From Pantoea brenneri (GTDB taxonomy: Bacteria; Pseudomonadota; Gammaproteobacteria; Enterobacterales; Enterobacteriaceae), in NCBI GenBank assembly GCA_002095305.1, contig MIEI01000030.1, positions 1-51,831 of the forward strand: a DNA stretch of 51,831 bases. The letters are read 5' to 3'. This document shows positions 28,219 through 37,871 of the stretch, piece after piece. Under the pieces are notes generated by a model. The model did not search any database. It saw only the letters and a program-made list of their open reading frames with translations, and was not told the origin of the DNA. A program made the position numbers and the translations under genes. The number at the start of each line of letters is the position of its first letter. The stretch's first letter is position 1.

Positions 28219-29898
28219 ATGAAAAACCCAACCGATAACACACTCTGGACCTGCGGTGCCGACCTGGTGGTGGCGCAACTTGAAGCACAGGGCGTGAGCC
28301 ACGTGTTCGGTATTCCCGGCGCAAAAATCGATAAAGTTTTCGACTCGCTGCTGGATTCCTCGATTCAGACCATCCCGGTGCGCCATGAAGCCAATGCGGC
28401 CTTTATGGCGGCAGCGGTGGGCCGGCTGACCGGCAACGCTGGCGTCGCGCTGGTCACCTCCGGTCCCGGCTGTTCTAACCTGATCACCGGCATGGCAACC
28501 GCCACCAGCGAAGGCGATCCGGTGGTGGCGATTGGCGGTGCCGTGAAGCGTTCTGACAGCGCCAAGCAGGTGCACCAGAGCATGGACACCGTTTCGATGT
28601 TTCGTCCGGTCACCAAATATGCGGTTGAGGTAACCGACCCGGCCGCGCTGTCTGAATGTCTGTCGAATGCGTTTCGCCACGCCGAACATGGCCGCGGCGG
28701 CGGTGCGTTCATCAGCCTGCCACAGGATATCGTTGATCAGCCGGTCACCGGTAAGGCGCTCAGCAGCAAAGGCCGCCCGGTGCTTGGCGCAGCGCCTGAT
28801 GCGATGATCGACACCGTCGGCCAGGCCATTGCCGCGGCGAAAAACCCGGTGATCCTGCTGGGCCTGATGGCGAGCCAGCCAGAAAACAGCGAGGCGATTC
28901 ACCATCTGCTAAACAGCAGCCATATTCCGGTCACCAGCACCTATCAGGCGGCAGGCGCGGTCCGACAGGAACATTTTTCCCGCTTTGCCGGACGCGTCGG
29001 ATTGTTCAACAACCAGGCGGGCGACCGGCTGCTGCAACAGGCCGATCTGATTATCACCATCGGTTACAGCCCGGTGGAATATGAACCGGCAATGTGGAAC
29101 ACCGGCAACGCCACCCTGATCCATATTGACGTGATGCCCGCCGAAACCGACAACCGCTATCTGCCGGACGCCGAGCTGGTCGGGGATATCGCTGCCACAT
29201 TGCGCAAACTGGCAAGCCGGATCACGGCACCGCTTCAGCTCAGCCCGGAAGCGGCCAGCGTGCTGGAAGATCGGCAACATCAGCGCAAATTACTGGCGAT
29301 GCAGGGTGCCAGCCTTAATCAGTTTGCTCTGCACCCGTTACGCATCGTGCGCGCCATGCAGGACATCATTAACAGTGACGTCAGCCTGACCGTCGATATG
29401 GGCAGCTTCCACATCTGGATCGCCCGCTATCTCTACAGCTTCCGCGCCCGCCAGATCATGATCTCCAACGGTCAGCAGACCATGGGCGTGGCGCTGCCGT
29501 GGGCGATTGGTGCCTGGCTGGTCGACCCGCAGCGCAAAGTGGTGTCGGTATCGGGCGACGGCGGTTTCCTGCAGTCCAGCATGGAGCTGGAAACCGCGGT
29601 ACGGCTGCAAGCCAATATTCTGCACATTGTCTGGGTCGACAACGCCTACAACATGGTGGCGATGCAGGAACAGAAAAAATACCAGCGCGTCTCCGGGGTG
29701 AATTTTGGCCCGATCGATTTCAAAGTCTACGCCGAAGCGTTTGGTGCCGCCGGTTTTGCAGTCAACAGTGCGGCAGAACTTGAACCGACCCTGCGTAAGG
29801 CGATGGATGTTCAGGGCCCTGCCGTGGTGGCGGTACCGGTCGATTATGCCGACAACCCTCTGCTGATGGGCCAGCTGCATCTGAGCCAGCTTCTTTAA
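28219..29898 (+). CDS. budB: Catabolic acetolactate synthase
   Basis: This 559-residue thiamine-diphosphate enzyme condenses two pyruvates to alpha-acetolactate. It has the activating Glu in [10 protein letters not shown] near residue 60 and the TPP-binding GDGGF motif followed by VDNAYNMV in the C-terminal domain. It is the catabolic, FAD-independent single-subunit type, with no regulatory subunit gene nearby. The start at 28219 is preferred because AGAGG lies seven bases upstream, while the ATG two codons earlier is too close. It lies between budA and budC. Confidence 0.95.
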   Translation: MKNPTDNTLWTCGADLVVAQLEAQGVSHVFGIPGAKIDKVFDSLLDSSIQTIPVRHEANAAFMAAAVGRLTGNAGVALVTSGPGCSNLITGMATATSEGDPVVAIGGAVKRSDSAKQVHQSMDTVSMFRPVTKYAVEVTDPAALSECLSNAFRHAEHGRGGGAFISLPQDIVDQPVTGKALSSKGRPVLGAAPDAMIDTVGQAIAAAKNPVILLGLMASQPENSEAIHHLLNSSHIPVTSTYQAAGAVRQEHFSRFAGRVGLFNNQAGDRLLQQADLIITIGYSPVEYEPAMWNTGNATLIHIDVMPAETDNRYLPDAELVGDIAATLRKLASRITAPLQLSPEAASVLEDRQHQRKLLAMQGASLNQFALHPLRIVRAMQDIINSDVSLTVDMGSFHIWIARYLYSFRARQIMISNGQQTMGVALPWAIGAWLVDPQRKVVSVSGDGGFLQSSMELETAVRLQANILHIVWVDNAYNMVAMQEQKKYQRVSGVNFGPIDFKVYAEAFGAAGFAVNSAAELEPTLRKAMDVQGPAVVAVPVDYADNPLLMGQLHLSQLL

Positions 29899-29909
29899 TT
29901 TCAACCTGA

Positions 29910-30695
<786 letters not shown>

Positions 30696-30712
30696 TTGCC
30701 GCATCGCCCTCC

Positions 30713-30739
30713 CCTGCTGCGCCCGCGCGTAGCAGGCTT
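30713..30739 (+). terminator. Probable bud operon terminator
   Basis: A 9-bp stem with one G-U pair (cctgctgcg/cgtagcagg) is followed by CTTT. It lies 18 bp after budC. Confidence 0.5.
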
Positions 30740-30842
30740 TCCCCTTGCTGAATCGTTAAATTTTTTTATCAAAAAAGCCCACTGCCTTCAGCCACTTGCC
30801 CGTACGACCGCTATAACAGCCACAATATGCGTCTTCGCAGGT

Positions 30843-30869
30843 TAAAGCTGCTAATCGTCATGCCGATAA
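30843..30869 (+). promoter_or_regulatory. Sigma-28 (FliA) promoter of lone flagellin
   Basis: TAAAGCTG-N11-GCCGATAA matches the enterobacterial sigma-28 consensus TAAAGTTT-N11-GCCGATAA, with a perfect -10 and exact spacing. A start near 30877 gives a leader of about 25 bases before the flagellin ATG at 30902. This rules out the earlier in-frame ATG at 30827, which lies before the promoter. Confidence 0.9.
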
Positions 30870-30901
30870 AACACAGACCCTACTCCCTGTTCGAAGCGAC
30901 T

Positions 30902-32353
30902 ATGTTAACGATCAACCATAACGAAACCGCCGCATTTACGAACAATATGCGGTACAGCACTGAGTCAGTTCTGGGAAGAACGATTGAACGGTTATCATCA
31001 GGGATGCGGATAAACAGTGCCAAAGACGATGCAGCGGGCCAGGCGATTGCCAACCGCATGACGGCCAACATTGGCGCCGATAGTGTGGTCGCCCGCGGCC
31101 TGAACGATGCCATCAGCTATGCCCAGACGGCAGGCGGTGGCCTGGGCAGCATAGCGGACCTGTTGATTCGGGCTAAAACGCTCTCTATCCAGGCCGCGAC
31201 CGGTACGCTGTCGGATGCCGACCGCCAGAGCGTCAACGGCGAATACCAGCAGATTCTGGCCGGCATTAACCAGATTGCCGACCAGACGGAGATTTTCGGT
31301 AAATACCCGTTAGCCACTAACGATCCGGACCTGCCGCCAGCGCTGCTCGGCAACGTCCAGCCGATCAACACCAAATTCCCGGTTGCGGGAAAGAGCTATT
31401 CGTTTACTTCCGGGGTGATCCCGCTGGCCTATATCCCGGCCGGCTCGACCGCCATCACCATCTCCATTGACTCACTGGGTCAGGATGATGATCTGCAGCT
31501 GTTTACCCGCGACGGTAAGCATCTGGCCGGCACCCCGATTGACGGCAGCGCGCCCGATTATACCTGGATGAGTAAAGGCATCACCGATGACGCCACCGCG
31601 CAGTCTCGCCTGCTGACCAGTAACAACGGCTTCGCCAGCGGCGCGGCCTATGACGGTTCGCAGCTGCTGGAAGGCGGAGCCAGCTGGTCGCTGGCTGGCA
31701 GTAACAGTGGCAGCTATAACGGGATGAATATCACCTACAGTGGTGACGGCGATCGCTATGAAGATGTCGCCAGCGGCGATTTCAACAACGGCACCAATAC
31801 CGGCACCCGGCTGGAGCGCATTACGCTGGATACCGTCAGCGAAGATCTGATTGTGGTGGTGGTCGGCAATGGTTCATTCACCAGTAACCTGACCTGGGGA
31901 AATCTGCCTGAGCCAAAAGCGAGTCCGGTTACGCCGCCGCATCAGAGCGAGCCATTAGAAGTGATCACCAGCGCCGACTTCGGTCAGCCGATACAGTCTG
32001 ATCATATTCCGGCTACGCCGTCGGATACCAAAGCGCTCGGGCTGAATAACACTACTCTGCTGACACCGGGTGATATCAGCAGCACCATGCACGCGCTGGA
32101 TAGCGCGCTGGACAAAGTCAGCCGCTATCAGTCGACCTATGGCGCGAAAATAAATCGCTATGAGTCCAACCGCACGGTGCTGTCTCAGCAGAGCGTGGAT
32201 ACCTCGACGGCCCGCAGTCGGATTCAGGATGCTGACTATGCAGAGGAAGCCAGCCAGCTGGCGCGCAGTCAGATCCTTCAGCAGGGCCAGAATGCGGTCA
32301 TGAAAATGGCGAATAAGTCGCCTGAATTGATCATGCAATTGTTAGGCAGTTAA
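30902..32353 (+). CDS. Orphan flagellin with inserted beta-rich domain
   Basis: This 483-residue flagellin has conserved D0/D1 helices at the N-terminus (about 1-130, with ERLSSGMRINSAKDDAAGQAIANR) and C-terminus (about 388-483, ending QILQQGQNAVMKMANKSPELIMQLLGS). The middle region of about 250 residues is rich in Gly, Ser, Asp and Thr, with predicted beta strands (for example AITISIDSLGQDDDLQLFT and DLIVVVVGNGSF). It resembles the shape of a PPC-like or lectin-like beta sandwich. No HExxH protease motif as in flagellinolysins is seen. It has its own sigma-28 promoter, but no other flagellar gene is in the window. It is likely an extra, surface-exposed filament subunit with adhesive or antigenic function (inference). 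A ribosome site is barely visible. Confidence 0.9.
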   Translation: MLTINHNETAAFTNNMRYSTESVLGRTIERLSSGMRINSAKDDAAGQAIANRMTANIGADSVVARGLNDAISYAQTAGGGLGSIADLLIRAKTLSIQAATGTLSDADRQSVNGEYQQILAGINQIADQTEIFGKYPLATNDPDLPPALLGNVQPINTKFPVAGKSYSFTSGVIPLAYIPAGSTAITISIDSLGQDDDLQLFTRDGKHLAGTPIDGSAPDYTWMSKGITDDATAQSRLLTSNNGFASGAAYDGSQLLEGGASWSLAGSNSGSYNGMNITYSGDGDRYEDVASGDFNNGTNTGTRLERITLDTVSEDLIVVVVGNGSFTSNLTWGNLPEPKASPVTPPHQSEPLEVITSADFGQPIQSDHIPATPSDTKALGLNNTTLLTPGDISSTMHALDSALDKVSRYQSTYGAKINRYESNRTVLSQQSVDTSTARSRIQDADYAEEASQLARSQILQQGQNAVMKMANKSPELIMQLLGS

Positions 32354-32710
32354 CGTCGTTACTCTCCACCTGATAGCTGAGCTTTCCGGCTCAGCTATGC
32401 TGCCGTTCCCTCTCCCGTCATCCAGACACTCACCCGTTGCTTTGCGCCTTCTCTGGCCCTGAAAAGCCGGTAAATCGTGCGCCTCAGTTGATCGCAATCA
32501 CACAATCTCGTTTAACAACCGTTTAATAACGATCGGGATCACTCTTTTTTGTTAAATAAATGCTAAATCCTGATAACTAATTATTATCATCTTTAGGTGC
32601 AGGGTTAATTAAAACAACAGGTTAACCATTAATGCGCTAAGTATAACGTGAGTTTTTATCGCACTACGTAACTTTTCTATTACTTTTTAGCCATGACGAG
32701 GGCCATTAAT
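32354..32710. other. AT-rich gap between flagellin and citrate transporter genes
   Basis: A hairpin (arms 32373-32382 and 32389-32398, 10 bp, no U-tract) follows the flagellin gene and may end its transcript. The rest is AT-rich and holds a CRP-like site listed separately, and presumably the promoter of the transporter gene. No small gene was recognised. Confidence 0.6.
32487..32502. promoter_or_regulatory. CRP-like site upstream of citrate transporter
   Basis: GTTGA-TCGCAA-TCACA, read on the other strand TGTGA-N6-TCAAC, matches 8 of 10 positions of the CRP consensus. It lies about 220 bp before the transporter start, so catabolite control is plausible but unproven. Confidence 0.45.
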
Positions 32711-34024
32711 TTGCTGACCATACTGGGATTTTCGATGGTTGTTTGCTTCATGTATCTGATCATGACCAAACGCATGTCAGCCTTGATTGCGCTGATCCTG
32801 ATCCCGACCCTGTTTGCGCTGATTGGCGGCTTTTATCAGGGCCTGGGCACCATGATGCTGGACGGTGTCAAAACGCTGGCCCCGACCGGCGTGATGCTCA
32901 CTTTCTCTATTCTCTATTTCGGGCTGATGATTGATGCCGGCCTGTTCGATCCGCTGGTGCGCTTTATCCTGAAAATCGTGCGCGGCGATCCGCTCAAGGT
33001 GCTGGTCGGTACCGCGGTGCTGACCTTACTGGTCTCACTGGATGGCGACAGCTCCACCACCTACATGATCGCTATCGCCGCCTTCTTACCGCTCTATCAG
33101 CGGCTTGGCATGAACGTGCTGGCGATGACCTGCCTGGTCAACCTGGCCAGCGGTATTATGAACCTTTCGCCGTGGGGCGGACCGACGGCGCGCGCCGCAG
33201 CCGCACTGCGCATTGATGCGCTCGATATCTTCATTCCGATGCTGCCCGCGATGTTGATGGCCTGCATGAGCCTGGTGGCGATGGCGGTGCTGTTTGGCCT
33301 GCGTGAACGTAAGCGTTTAGGCGTGATGACCCTGAAAGATCACCATCTGGATAATATCGAACTGGGGCTGGGTGATGCCGAAGAGTGTGCCGCTAATCGC
33401 CGACCGAAAATGTTCTGGCCTAATTTCATCCTGACCACCGTGCTGCTGGTGCTGCTGGTGATTGGCTTGATGCCGATCCAGATCCTGTTCATGCTGGCGT
33501 TTGCGGTTGCGGTGATGCTCAACTATCCGTCGCTGGAAGAGCAGAAAGCGCGTATTGGTGCCCATGCCGGTAACGTGCTGGCAGTCACCGCGCTGATTTT
33601 TGCCGCTGGCGTGTTCACCGGCATTCTCTCCGGCACCGGCATGGTCGATGCGATGGCGAAGAGCCTGCTGGCGGTGATCCCGCACAGCTTTGGGCCTTAT
33701 CTGGCGCTATTCACTGCGCTGGTCAGCCTGCCCTTCACCTTCTTCATGTCCAATGACGCGTTCTACTTCGGTATCCTGCCGGTTATCGCCCAGACCGCCG
33801 CCAGTTACGGCATTTCAGCAGAAGAAATCGCCCGCGCGTCGATTGTCGGACAGCCGTTCCACCTGCTCAGTCCGCTGGTGCCGTCGGTCTACCTGCTGGT
33901 CGGACTGGCGAAAGTTGATATCGGCGATCACCAGCGCTTTGCGATTAAGTGGGGGATTCTGGTCAGCCTGGTGCTGATAGCTGGCGGTCTCCTGACCGGC
34001 GCATTCCCGCTGTTCCACCGCTAA
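32711..34024 (+). CDS. CitMHS-family citrate/metal:proton symporter
   Basis: This 437-residue inner-membrane transporter is of the citrate-Mg2+/H+ (CitMHS) family. It has about twelve hydrophobic segments and motifs such as LMTKRMSALIAL, SLDGDSSTTYMIA, NLSPWGGPTARAA and FFMSNDAFYFGILP. It should import citrate complexed with a divalent metal. The TTG at 32711 is proposed as start because GAGGG lies eight bases upstream and homologues begin MLTILGF. The ATG six codons earlier has no ribosome site. No citrate-lyase genes are near, so imported citrate would enter the TCA cycle. Confidence 0.88.
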   Translation: MLTILGFSMVVCFMYLIMTKRMSALIALILIPTLFALIGGFYQGLGTMMLDGVKTLAPTGVMLTFSILYFGLMIDAGLFDPLVRFILKIVRGDPLKVLVGTAVLTLLVSLDGDSSTTYMIAIAAFLPLYQRLGMNVLAMTCLVNLASGIMNLSPWGGPTARAAAALRIDALDIFIPMLPAMLMACMSLVAMAVLFGLRERKRLGVMTLKDHHLDNIELGLGDAEECAANRRPKMFWPNFILTTVLLVLLVIGLMPIQILFMLAFAVAVMLNYPSLEEQKARIGAHAGNVLAVTALIFAAGVFTGILSGTGMVDAMAKSLLAVIPHSFGPYLALFTALVSLPFTFFMSNDAFYFGILPVIAQTAASYGISAEEIARASIVGQPFHLLSPLVPSVYLLVGLAKVDIGDHQRFAIKWGILVSLVLIAGGLLTGAFPLFHR

Positions 34025-34038
34025 ATCACAGATTTCTG

Positions 34039-34071
34039 GCGGATAACCGGCAATTTTGCCCGGTTATCCGC
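34039..34071 (+). terminator. Hairpin after citrate transporter gene
   Basis: A perfect 12-bp stem (gcggataaccgg and complement, 9-base loop) begins 15 bp after the transporter stop. It lacks a U-tract but is a likely transcript end. Confidence 0.6.
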
Positions 34072-34187
34072 TGCACCGCTCCGCCTACTGCGTCATCCCT
34101 TTCTACACTCTAAAGCCAGACAGACGTGCCACGCGCCAGGCTGGCCGGGCCGCGTCGTATCTTGTGTATTGACCTTATGGAGGCCAG

Positions 34188-35027
34188 ATGAAAATTCACC
34201 ACCTCAACTGTGGCTGTATGTGCCCGCTGGGCGGCGCGCTCTATGACGGATTCAGCAAAGGCCTGACGGCCCAGCTGGTGTGCCACTGCCTGCTGATTGA
34301 GACCGACCGCGAAGGTCTGGTGCTGGTCGATACCGGGTTTGGCCGTCAGGATATGCGGGCACCCGGCAGCCGCTTGTCCGGTTTTTTCCGCGCCATGAAT
34401 AACATTCAGCGCCGCGATGAGCTGACCGCGCTGGCACAGATTACCGCGCTGGGTTTCAGGGCTGAGGATGTGCGCCACATTATTCTGACCCATCTCGATT
34501 TTGATCACGCTGGCGGCTTAACGGACTTCCCGCAGGCGCGCATTCATCTGCTTCAGCAAGAGGTTGATACTGCTCATCAGCGGCATAGCTGGCTGTCGCG
34601 TGAGCGCTATCGTCCCGGCCAGTGGGGCGGGATCAGCAACTGGGAAACCTATCAGCCGCAGGGGGAAAAGTGGTTTGGCTTTGAGGCAGTGCACGGATTG
34701 CGCGATCTGCCGCCGGAAATTTTGCTGGTGCCGCTGGCGGGACATACGCCTGGCCATGCCGGTATCGCGATTCAGCAACCTGATGGCTGGCTGTTGCACG
34801 GCGGTGACGCCTGGTTTTATCGCGGTGAAATGCGCCAGCCGACGCGCCACTGCACGCCGGGGCTGCGTTTTTACCAGTGGATGATGGCGATGGATAACGC
34901 GGCACGCCGGCATAATCAGCAGCGGCTGCGCGAACTTTCCTGCCAGCGTGGCGGCGAGATCACCTTTTTCTGCAGTCACGATGCGCGCGAACTGGACGCG
35001 TTGCGGGTTAACGCCCCGCTGCGCTAA
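34188..35027 (+). CDS. Metallo-beta-lactamase-fold hydrolase
   Basis: This 279-residue MBL-fold protein has the metal motif THLDFDHAGG (His102, Asp104, Asp106, His107), AGHTPGHAG, GGDAW and a late CSHD. The first motif is HxDxDH rather than the HxHxDH of classic lactonases. Residue 104 is thus Asp where a zinc-binding His is usual, a variant known in a subgroup of the fold. It could be a lactonase or other hydrolase, and the substrate is unknown. A GGAGG ribosome site precedes the start. Its last 41 coding and flanking bases are repeated at 36096-36136 beyond a vapBC pair, suggesting an insertion at its 3' end. Confidence 0.85.
   Translation: MKIHHLNCGCMCPLGGALYDGFSKGLTAQLVCHCLLIETDREGLVLVDTGFGRQDMRAPGSRLSGFFRAMNNIQRRDELTALAQITALGFRAEDVRHIILTHLDFDHAGGLTDFPQARIHLLQQEVDTAHQRHSWLSRERYRPGQWGGISNWETYQPQGEKWFGFEAVHGLRDLPPEILLVPLAGHTPGHAGIAIQQPDGWLLHGGDAWFYRGEMRQPTRHCTPGLRFYQWMMAMDNAARRHNQQRLRELSCQRGGEITFFCSHDARELDALRVNAPLR
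34985..35025 (+). repeat. 41-bp direct repeat, copy A (end of MBL gene)
   Basis: This stretch encodes the last residues ARELDALRVNAPLR of the MBL-fold protein. It is identical over 41 bp to 36096-36136, and the two copies start 1,111 bp apart. They bracket the vapBC pair. Confidence 0.9.
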
Positions 35028-35080
35028 GAGCAAACCAATTATTGTATTGATCAGGTTGGCCAGCAGACTGAGCCGGATAA

Positions 35081-35119
35081 AGCCCGCTATTTATCCACGG
35101 AGCGATTAAATAGCGGGCT
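35081..35119 (-). terminator. Terminator-like hairpin after vapC
   Basis: A 13-bp perfect stem (agcccgctattta and complement, 13-base loop) begins 14 bp after the vapC stop. Read leftward it is followed by TTTAT, so it probably ends vapBC transcription. It may also slow read-through from the MBL gene. Confidence 0.7.
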
Positions 35120-35132
35120 GGAAAACCCATGC

Positions 35133-35549
35133 TTACTTCACCCAGTCTTCGAACACCAGGCCCGGTACCCGCTCAAACTCCCTGACATTATTGGTCACCA
35201 GAATGGCCCCTGTCGCAATCGCGTGTCCGGCAATGGCGGTATCGTTAGGGCCGATTGGCGTTCCGGCCGAAGCCAGTGCCGCTTTAATTTCCGCAGTGGC
35301 GTCCACCGCTGCCCGATCCCACGGCAGGATTGCATCAAGGCGGGCGCAGAAGGCATCAACCAGCTTTCCATGGCGCGGAGAAGCGTTTTTCCCGATCGCC
35401 CCGAAACGCATTTCGGCATAGGTAATCGCCGATACCACGATACGATGATTACGCAGCACCGCCTGCTCCAGACGTCTGATCACCGCTTCCGGCTGCTCGC
35501 GCATAATGAACGAACAGATGCAGGTGTCCAGCATGTAAGTCTTACTCAT
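35133..35549 (-). CDS. vapC: VapC-type PIN-domain toxin
   Basis: This 138-residue PIN-domain ribonuclease has the acidic active-site residues Asp8 (MLDTCICS), Glu46 (TYAEM) and Asp103 (GPNDTAIAGHA). It resembles the enterobacterial VapC/MvpA group that cleaves initiator tRNA, although the tRNA target is known only from that family. It overlaps vapB by four bases (ATGA) and is the second gene of the operon. The module sits between two copies of a 41-bp repeat, so it is probably a recent insertion. Confidence 0.93.
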   Translation of the reverse strand: MSKTYMLDTCICSFIMREQPEAVIRRLEQAVLRNHRIVVSAITYAEMRFGAIGKNASPRHGKLVDAFCARLDAILPWDRAAVDATAEIKAALASAGTPIGPNDTAIAGHAIATGAILVTNNVREFERVPGLVFEDWVK

Positions 35550-35776
35550 AAGTCAACGCGGCCTTCATCACTGATAACGTCTTCACGCTCTGTCATAAAG
35601 TCAGGGTCCGCTTTCTCTTCCTGAATAAATGAGCCCCATGTTGGACGTACCGGGCGAAGAATGATGCTGTCGCCTTCACGGATGATCTCCAGTTCGCTCA
35701 CCCCCTCAAAGTCCATATCACGCGGCAAACGGATGGCGCGATTATTGCCATTTTTAAATACTGATACGGTTCGCAT
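35546..35776 (-). CDS. vapB: VapB-type antitoxin
   Basis: This 76-residue antitoxin has an N-terminal AbrB/SpoVT swapped-hairpin DNA-binding domain (VSVFKNGNNRAIRLPRDMDFEG, about residues 4-25) and a C-terminal tail (about 45-76) that neutralises VapC. It represses its own operon with the toxin as co-repressor in related systems. A palindrome about 80-100 bp upstream overlaps a promoter candidate. Confidence 0.93.
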   Translation of the reverse strand: MRTVSVFKNGNNRAIRLPRDMDFEGVSELEIIREGDSIILRPVRPTWGSFIQEEKADPDFMTEREDVISDEGRVDL

Positions 35777-35839
35777 GATTTTTCTCCCATAGAGTAAATG
35801 CTGTACAAAGCGGGTGCATCAATACCAGCAAGCACCCCA

Positions 35840-35874
35840 AGCATAGGCAAAGTATATGCAGATGCAAAGCATAT
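35840..35874 (-). promoter_or_regulatory. vapBC promoter and operator candidate
   Basis: Read leftward, TTGCAT (35867-35862) and TATGCT (35845-35840) form a -35/-10 pair with 16-bp spacing. An inverted repeat ATATGC-N9-GCATAT (35854-35874) overlaps it and is a good candidate VapBC binding site. No gene is recognised between here and the right repeat copy at 36096. The short open frames in that stretch look random. Confidence 0.6.
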
Positions 35875-36095
35875 GTATAGCTGGCACACCTGCAGATTGC
35901 AGACACCACCGGAACGCTTTATTGGTAAGGGAAGAGTGGGTGCAGGCAGACAAGCTTTCCTCATGGCAAAGAACTGTCTGAAATCAGATCAGCGGCTGCC
36001 GGAAAATACAACAGCCAGAATAGCTTAGTGAGCCTGCCAGCCTTGCTGAACGGGCGCGAGGCCAGATGCTATCGCGGGGTAATTTTTGTCGTCAT

Positions 36096-36136
36096 GCGCG
36101 AACTGGACGCGTTGCGGGTTAACGCCCCGCTGCGCT
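36096..36136 (+). repeat. 41-bp direct repeat, copy B (relic of MBL gene end)
   Basis: It is identical to 34985-35025. Here it is not in frame with a gene and is followed at once by the terminator of the next leftward gene. Together with copy A it marks the borders of the vapBC islet. Confidence 0.88.
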
Positions 36137-36142
36137 GAAGGC

Positions 36143-36173
36143 AAAAAAATGCCCGTATTCACTAATACGGGCA
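36143..36173 (-). terminator. Terminator of YsnF-type stress gene
   Basis: A 10-bp stem (tgcccgtatt/aatacgggca, 4-base loop) is followed, read leftward, by seven U residues. It lies just past the end of the stress-protein gene and abuts repeat copy B. Confidence 0.9.
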
Positions 36174-36201
36174 GTGGATTAAGCCGGATACAGCCGCAGC
36201 C

Positions 36202-37665
36202 TTATGGCTTTTTGAATTTGTCTTCAACCTTATCTTTGGCTTCGGCAATTTTATCGCCTGCCTTCTCGATTACGCCCTCTTTATGCGCTGGATCCCGGCC
36301 AGAGAGGCCACCCGGCGATACAGCCGGACTGTCGTGACCGGTGCGGGCCTGCTGCGTAGCGTCGAGCAGCGGATCGGTCGCAGTGCGGTTGCCGGCCACG
36401 TTATCCGTGCTGGCACGGTCAATATCCACTTCCTGGCGACGTACCGAGTCATTGATGGTTTCAACCCGATCGCTTTGCTCTTTACGCAACACCACTTCTT
36501 CAATGATTTGCGCGGTTTTATTCACCACCGGTTGTTCATGGGTCTCTTCAACTTCGATGGTTTTTTCCGACCAGTCGACCTGATCCGGCGCGCCGGTTTC
36601 GCTCAGCGGACGGCGGAAAATCTCCGCATGCTGCTCACGCAGCGACACATTTTCTGACACCTGATCGGTGACCGTGTAGCGGCGTACCCGGGTTGAGCCT
36701 TCGCTGACCAGGCGTTTTCCCACTTCCAGTCGCTCTTCGGCCAGACGCAGCACGTCTTCTTCACTTTCATCGCCGGTCAGCGAAGGACGTACGGTCGCGC
36801 TATGGGCCGGATTGCCGGTGAGATCGCTGCCCGGCGTCGGTTGATTCAGCGAGGCACCCGGTGCGGTGGTCAGGCCATCATCGGCGGCGTAATCTTCCGG
36901 CAGGGCGGCGCTGCGCTCGGTGAGCTCTTCATGTGCATCAAGAATGCCCAGTGCCCGCGGCAACTGATCTTCATCTGCACGCAGCGACAGCACCACGCCG
37001 CCAGTCCGCATCGCATCTTCATAGACTTCTGCCTGATCTTCTTCCAGCGTATTGCCGAACAGACGCTGCCAGAAGCCAGGATGACGCGCTTCCTGACCTT
37101 CAGTACGCAGGCGCTCTCCGGAAATAATATCAATGTCATCGTCCAGGAAGCCCGCTTTGATCAGGTTGCGCTTTGCGCCTTCTGCCAGTGAGACATTGCT
37201 GAACATCGTTACGATTGTTTCACGCGCCATAGTTTTCTCCTCGGTGATGGGTTCAGACTGTTTTGGTTGCTGATGTCTGTCTATCTGAGCGTGCTGTTTT
37301 TTCAGGGTGACCACCTGTTCCAGCGGAACCTGGTTAACCACTTTGCGGATATGCAGTTCCTCTTTCAGCACCAGCCGGCGGATAATCTCAACTTCCTCTT
37401 CAACCACAGGAATGATGATCACGCCGTTTTCTTCGCGGATTTCCGGCATTGACGTCAGCCGTTCCGATTTAGGGACTCGCTCTATTTCGGCTGTCTGCTG
37501 CCTGAGTAACAGGGCGATTTTTTCTTCATGCTCCGTCACCCGCCGGGTAACCCGGACATGGCCGTCACTGACCTGCTGCTTCGAAATCTCAAGCTGCTCT
37601 TCCGCCAGCCTGAGTCGCTGGTCATTTTCCCCTGCCTCCGGTTTTTCAGGCGGTCGATCGTTCAT
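36202..37665 (-). CDS. YsnF/AvaK-type stress protein (apparent in-frame two-gene fusion)
   Basis: This 487-residue protein has a first part (about 1-140, from MNDRPPEK) with one DUF2382-like (YsnF/AvaK) domain. A second part starts MARETIVTMFSNV with an N-terminal flexible-loop region and another DUF2382-like domain. The C-terminus is charged and helix-rich (ending EDKFKKP, like CsbD or LEA proteins). The reading frame is continuous, but at 37230 an internal ATG has GAGGAG seven bases upstream. The second part may therefore be made separately, or the two may be a recent fusion. An ATG at 37764 exists but the 37665 start is better. The role is general stress tolerance, inferred from the family. 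Confidence 0.75.
   Translation of the reverse strand: MNDRPPEKPEAGENDQRLRLAEEQLEISKQQVSDGHVRVTRRVTEHEEKIALLLRQQTAEIERVPKSERLTSMPEIREENGVIIIPVVEEEVEIIRRLVLKEELHIRKVVNQVPLEQVVTLKKQHAQIDRHQQPKQSEPITEEKTMARETIVTMFSNVSLAEGAKRNLIKAGFLDDDIDIISGERLRTEGQEARHPGFWQRLFGNTLEEDQAEVYEDAMRTGGVVLSLRADEDQLPRALGILDAHEELTERSAALPEDYAADDGLTTAPGASLNQPTPGSDLTGNPAHSATVRPSLTGDESEEDVLRLAEERLEVGKRLVSEGSTRVRRYTVTDQVSENVSLREQHAEIFRRPLSETGAPDQVDWSEKTIEVEETHEQPVVNKTAQIIEEVVLRKEQSDRVETINDSVRRQEVDIDRASTDNVAGNRTATDPLLDATQQARTGHDSPAVSPGGLSGRDPAHKEGVIEKAGDKIAEAKDKVEDKFKKP
37230..37243 (-). promoter_or_regulatory. Internal ribosome site and start within stress gene
   Basis: Read leftward, GAGGAG is followed by seven bases and ATG at 37230, the start of MARETIV. 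It would yield a 342-residue second product in the same frame as the longer protein. It is stronger than the site of the first start at 37665. Confidence 0.6.
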
Positions 37666-37871
37666 GGTTAACCTGCCCGTAGTCCTGAGAAAGTTATGCT
37701 GGGATAAGCGTGCAGAGAAATAATGGTGACTTTTCCTGTCATGAAGCATAAGTGACTGCTTCATGAGAATTTAAAGCCTGGCACAAGCGAAGCTAAAAGA
37801 TAGGAAATAGCGTAAAAAGATGGAAATATGAGGATAACGTGGCGCTAAAATCCGTTAAGCGATGCGGCAGA

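Noticed and set aside
35798..36028. 76-residue plus-strand frame in the vapBC islet
   Set aside because: It runs through the vapBC promoter and operator and lacks a ribosome site. No domain is seen.
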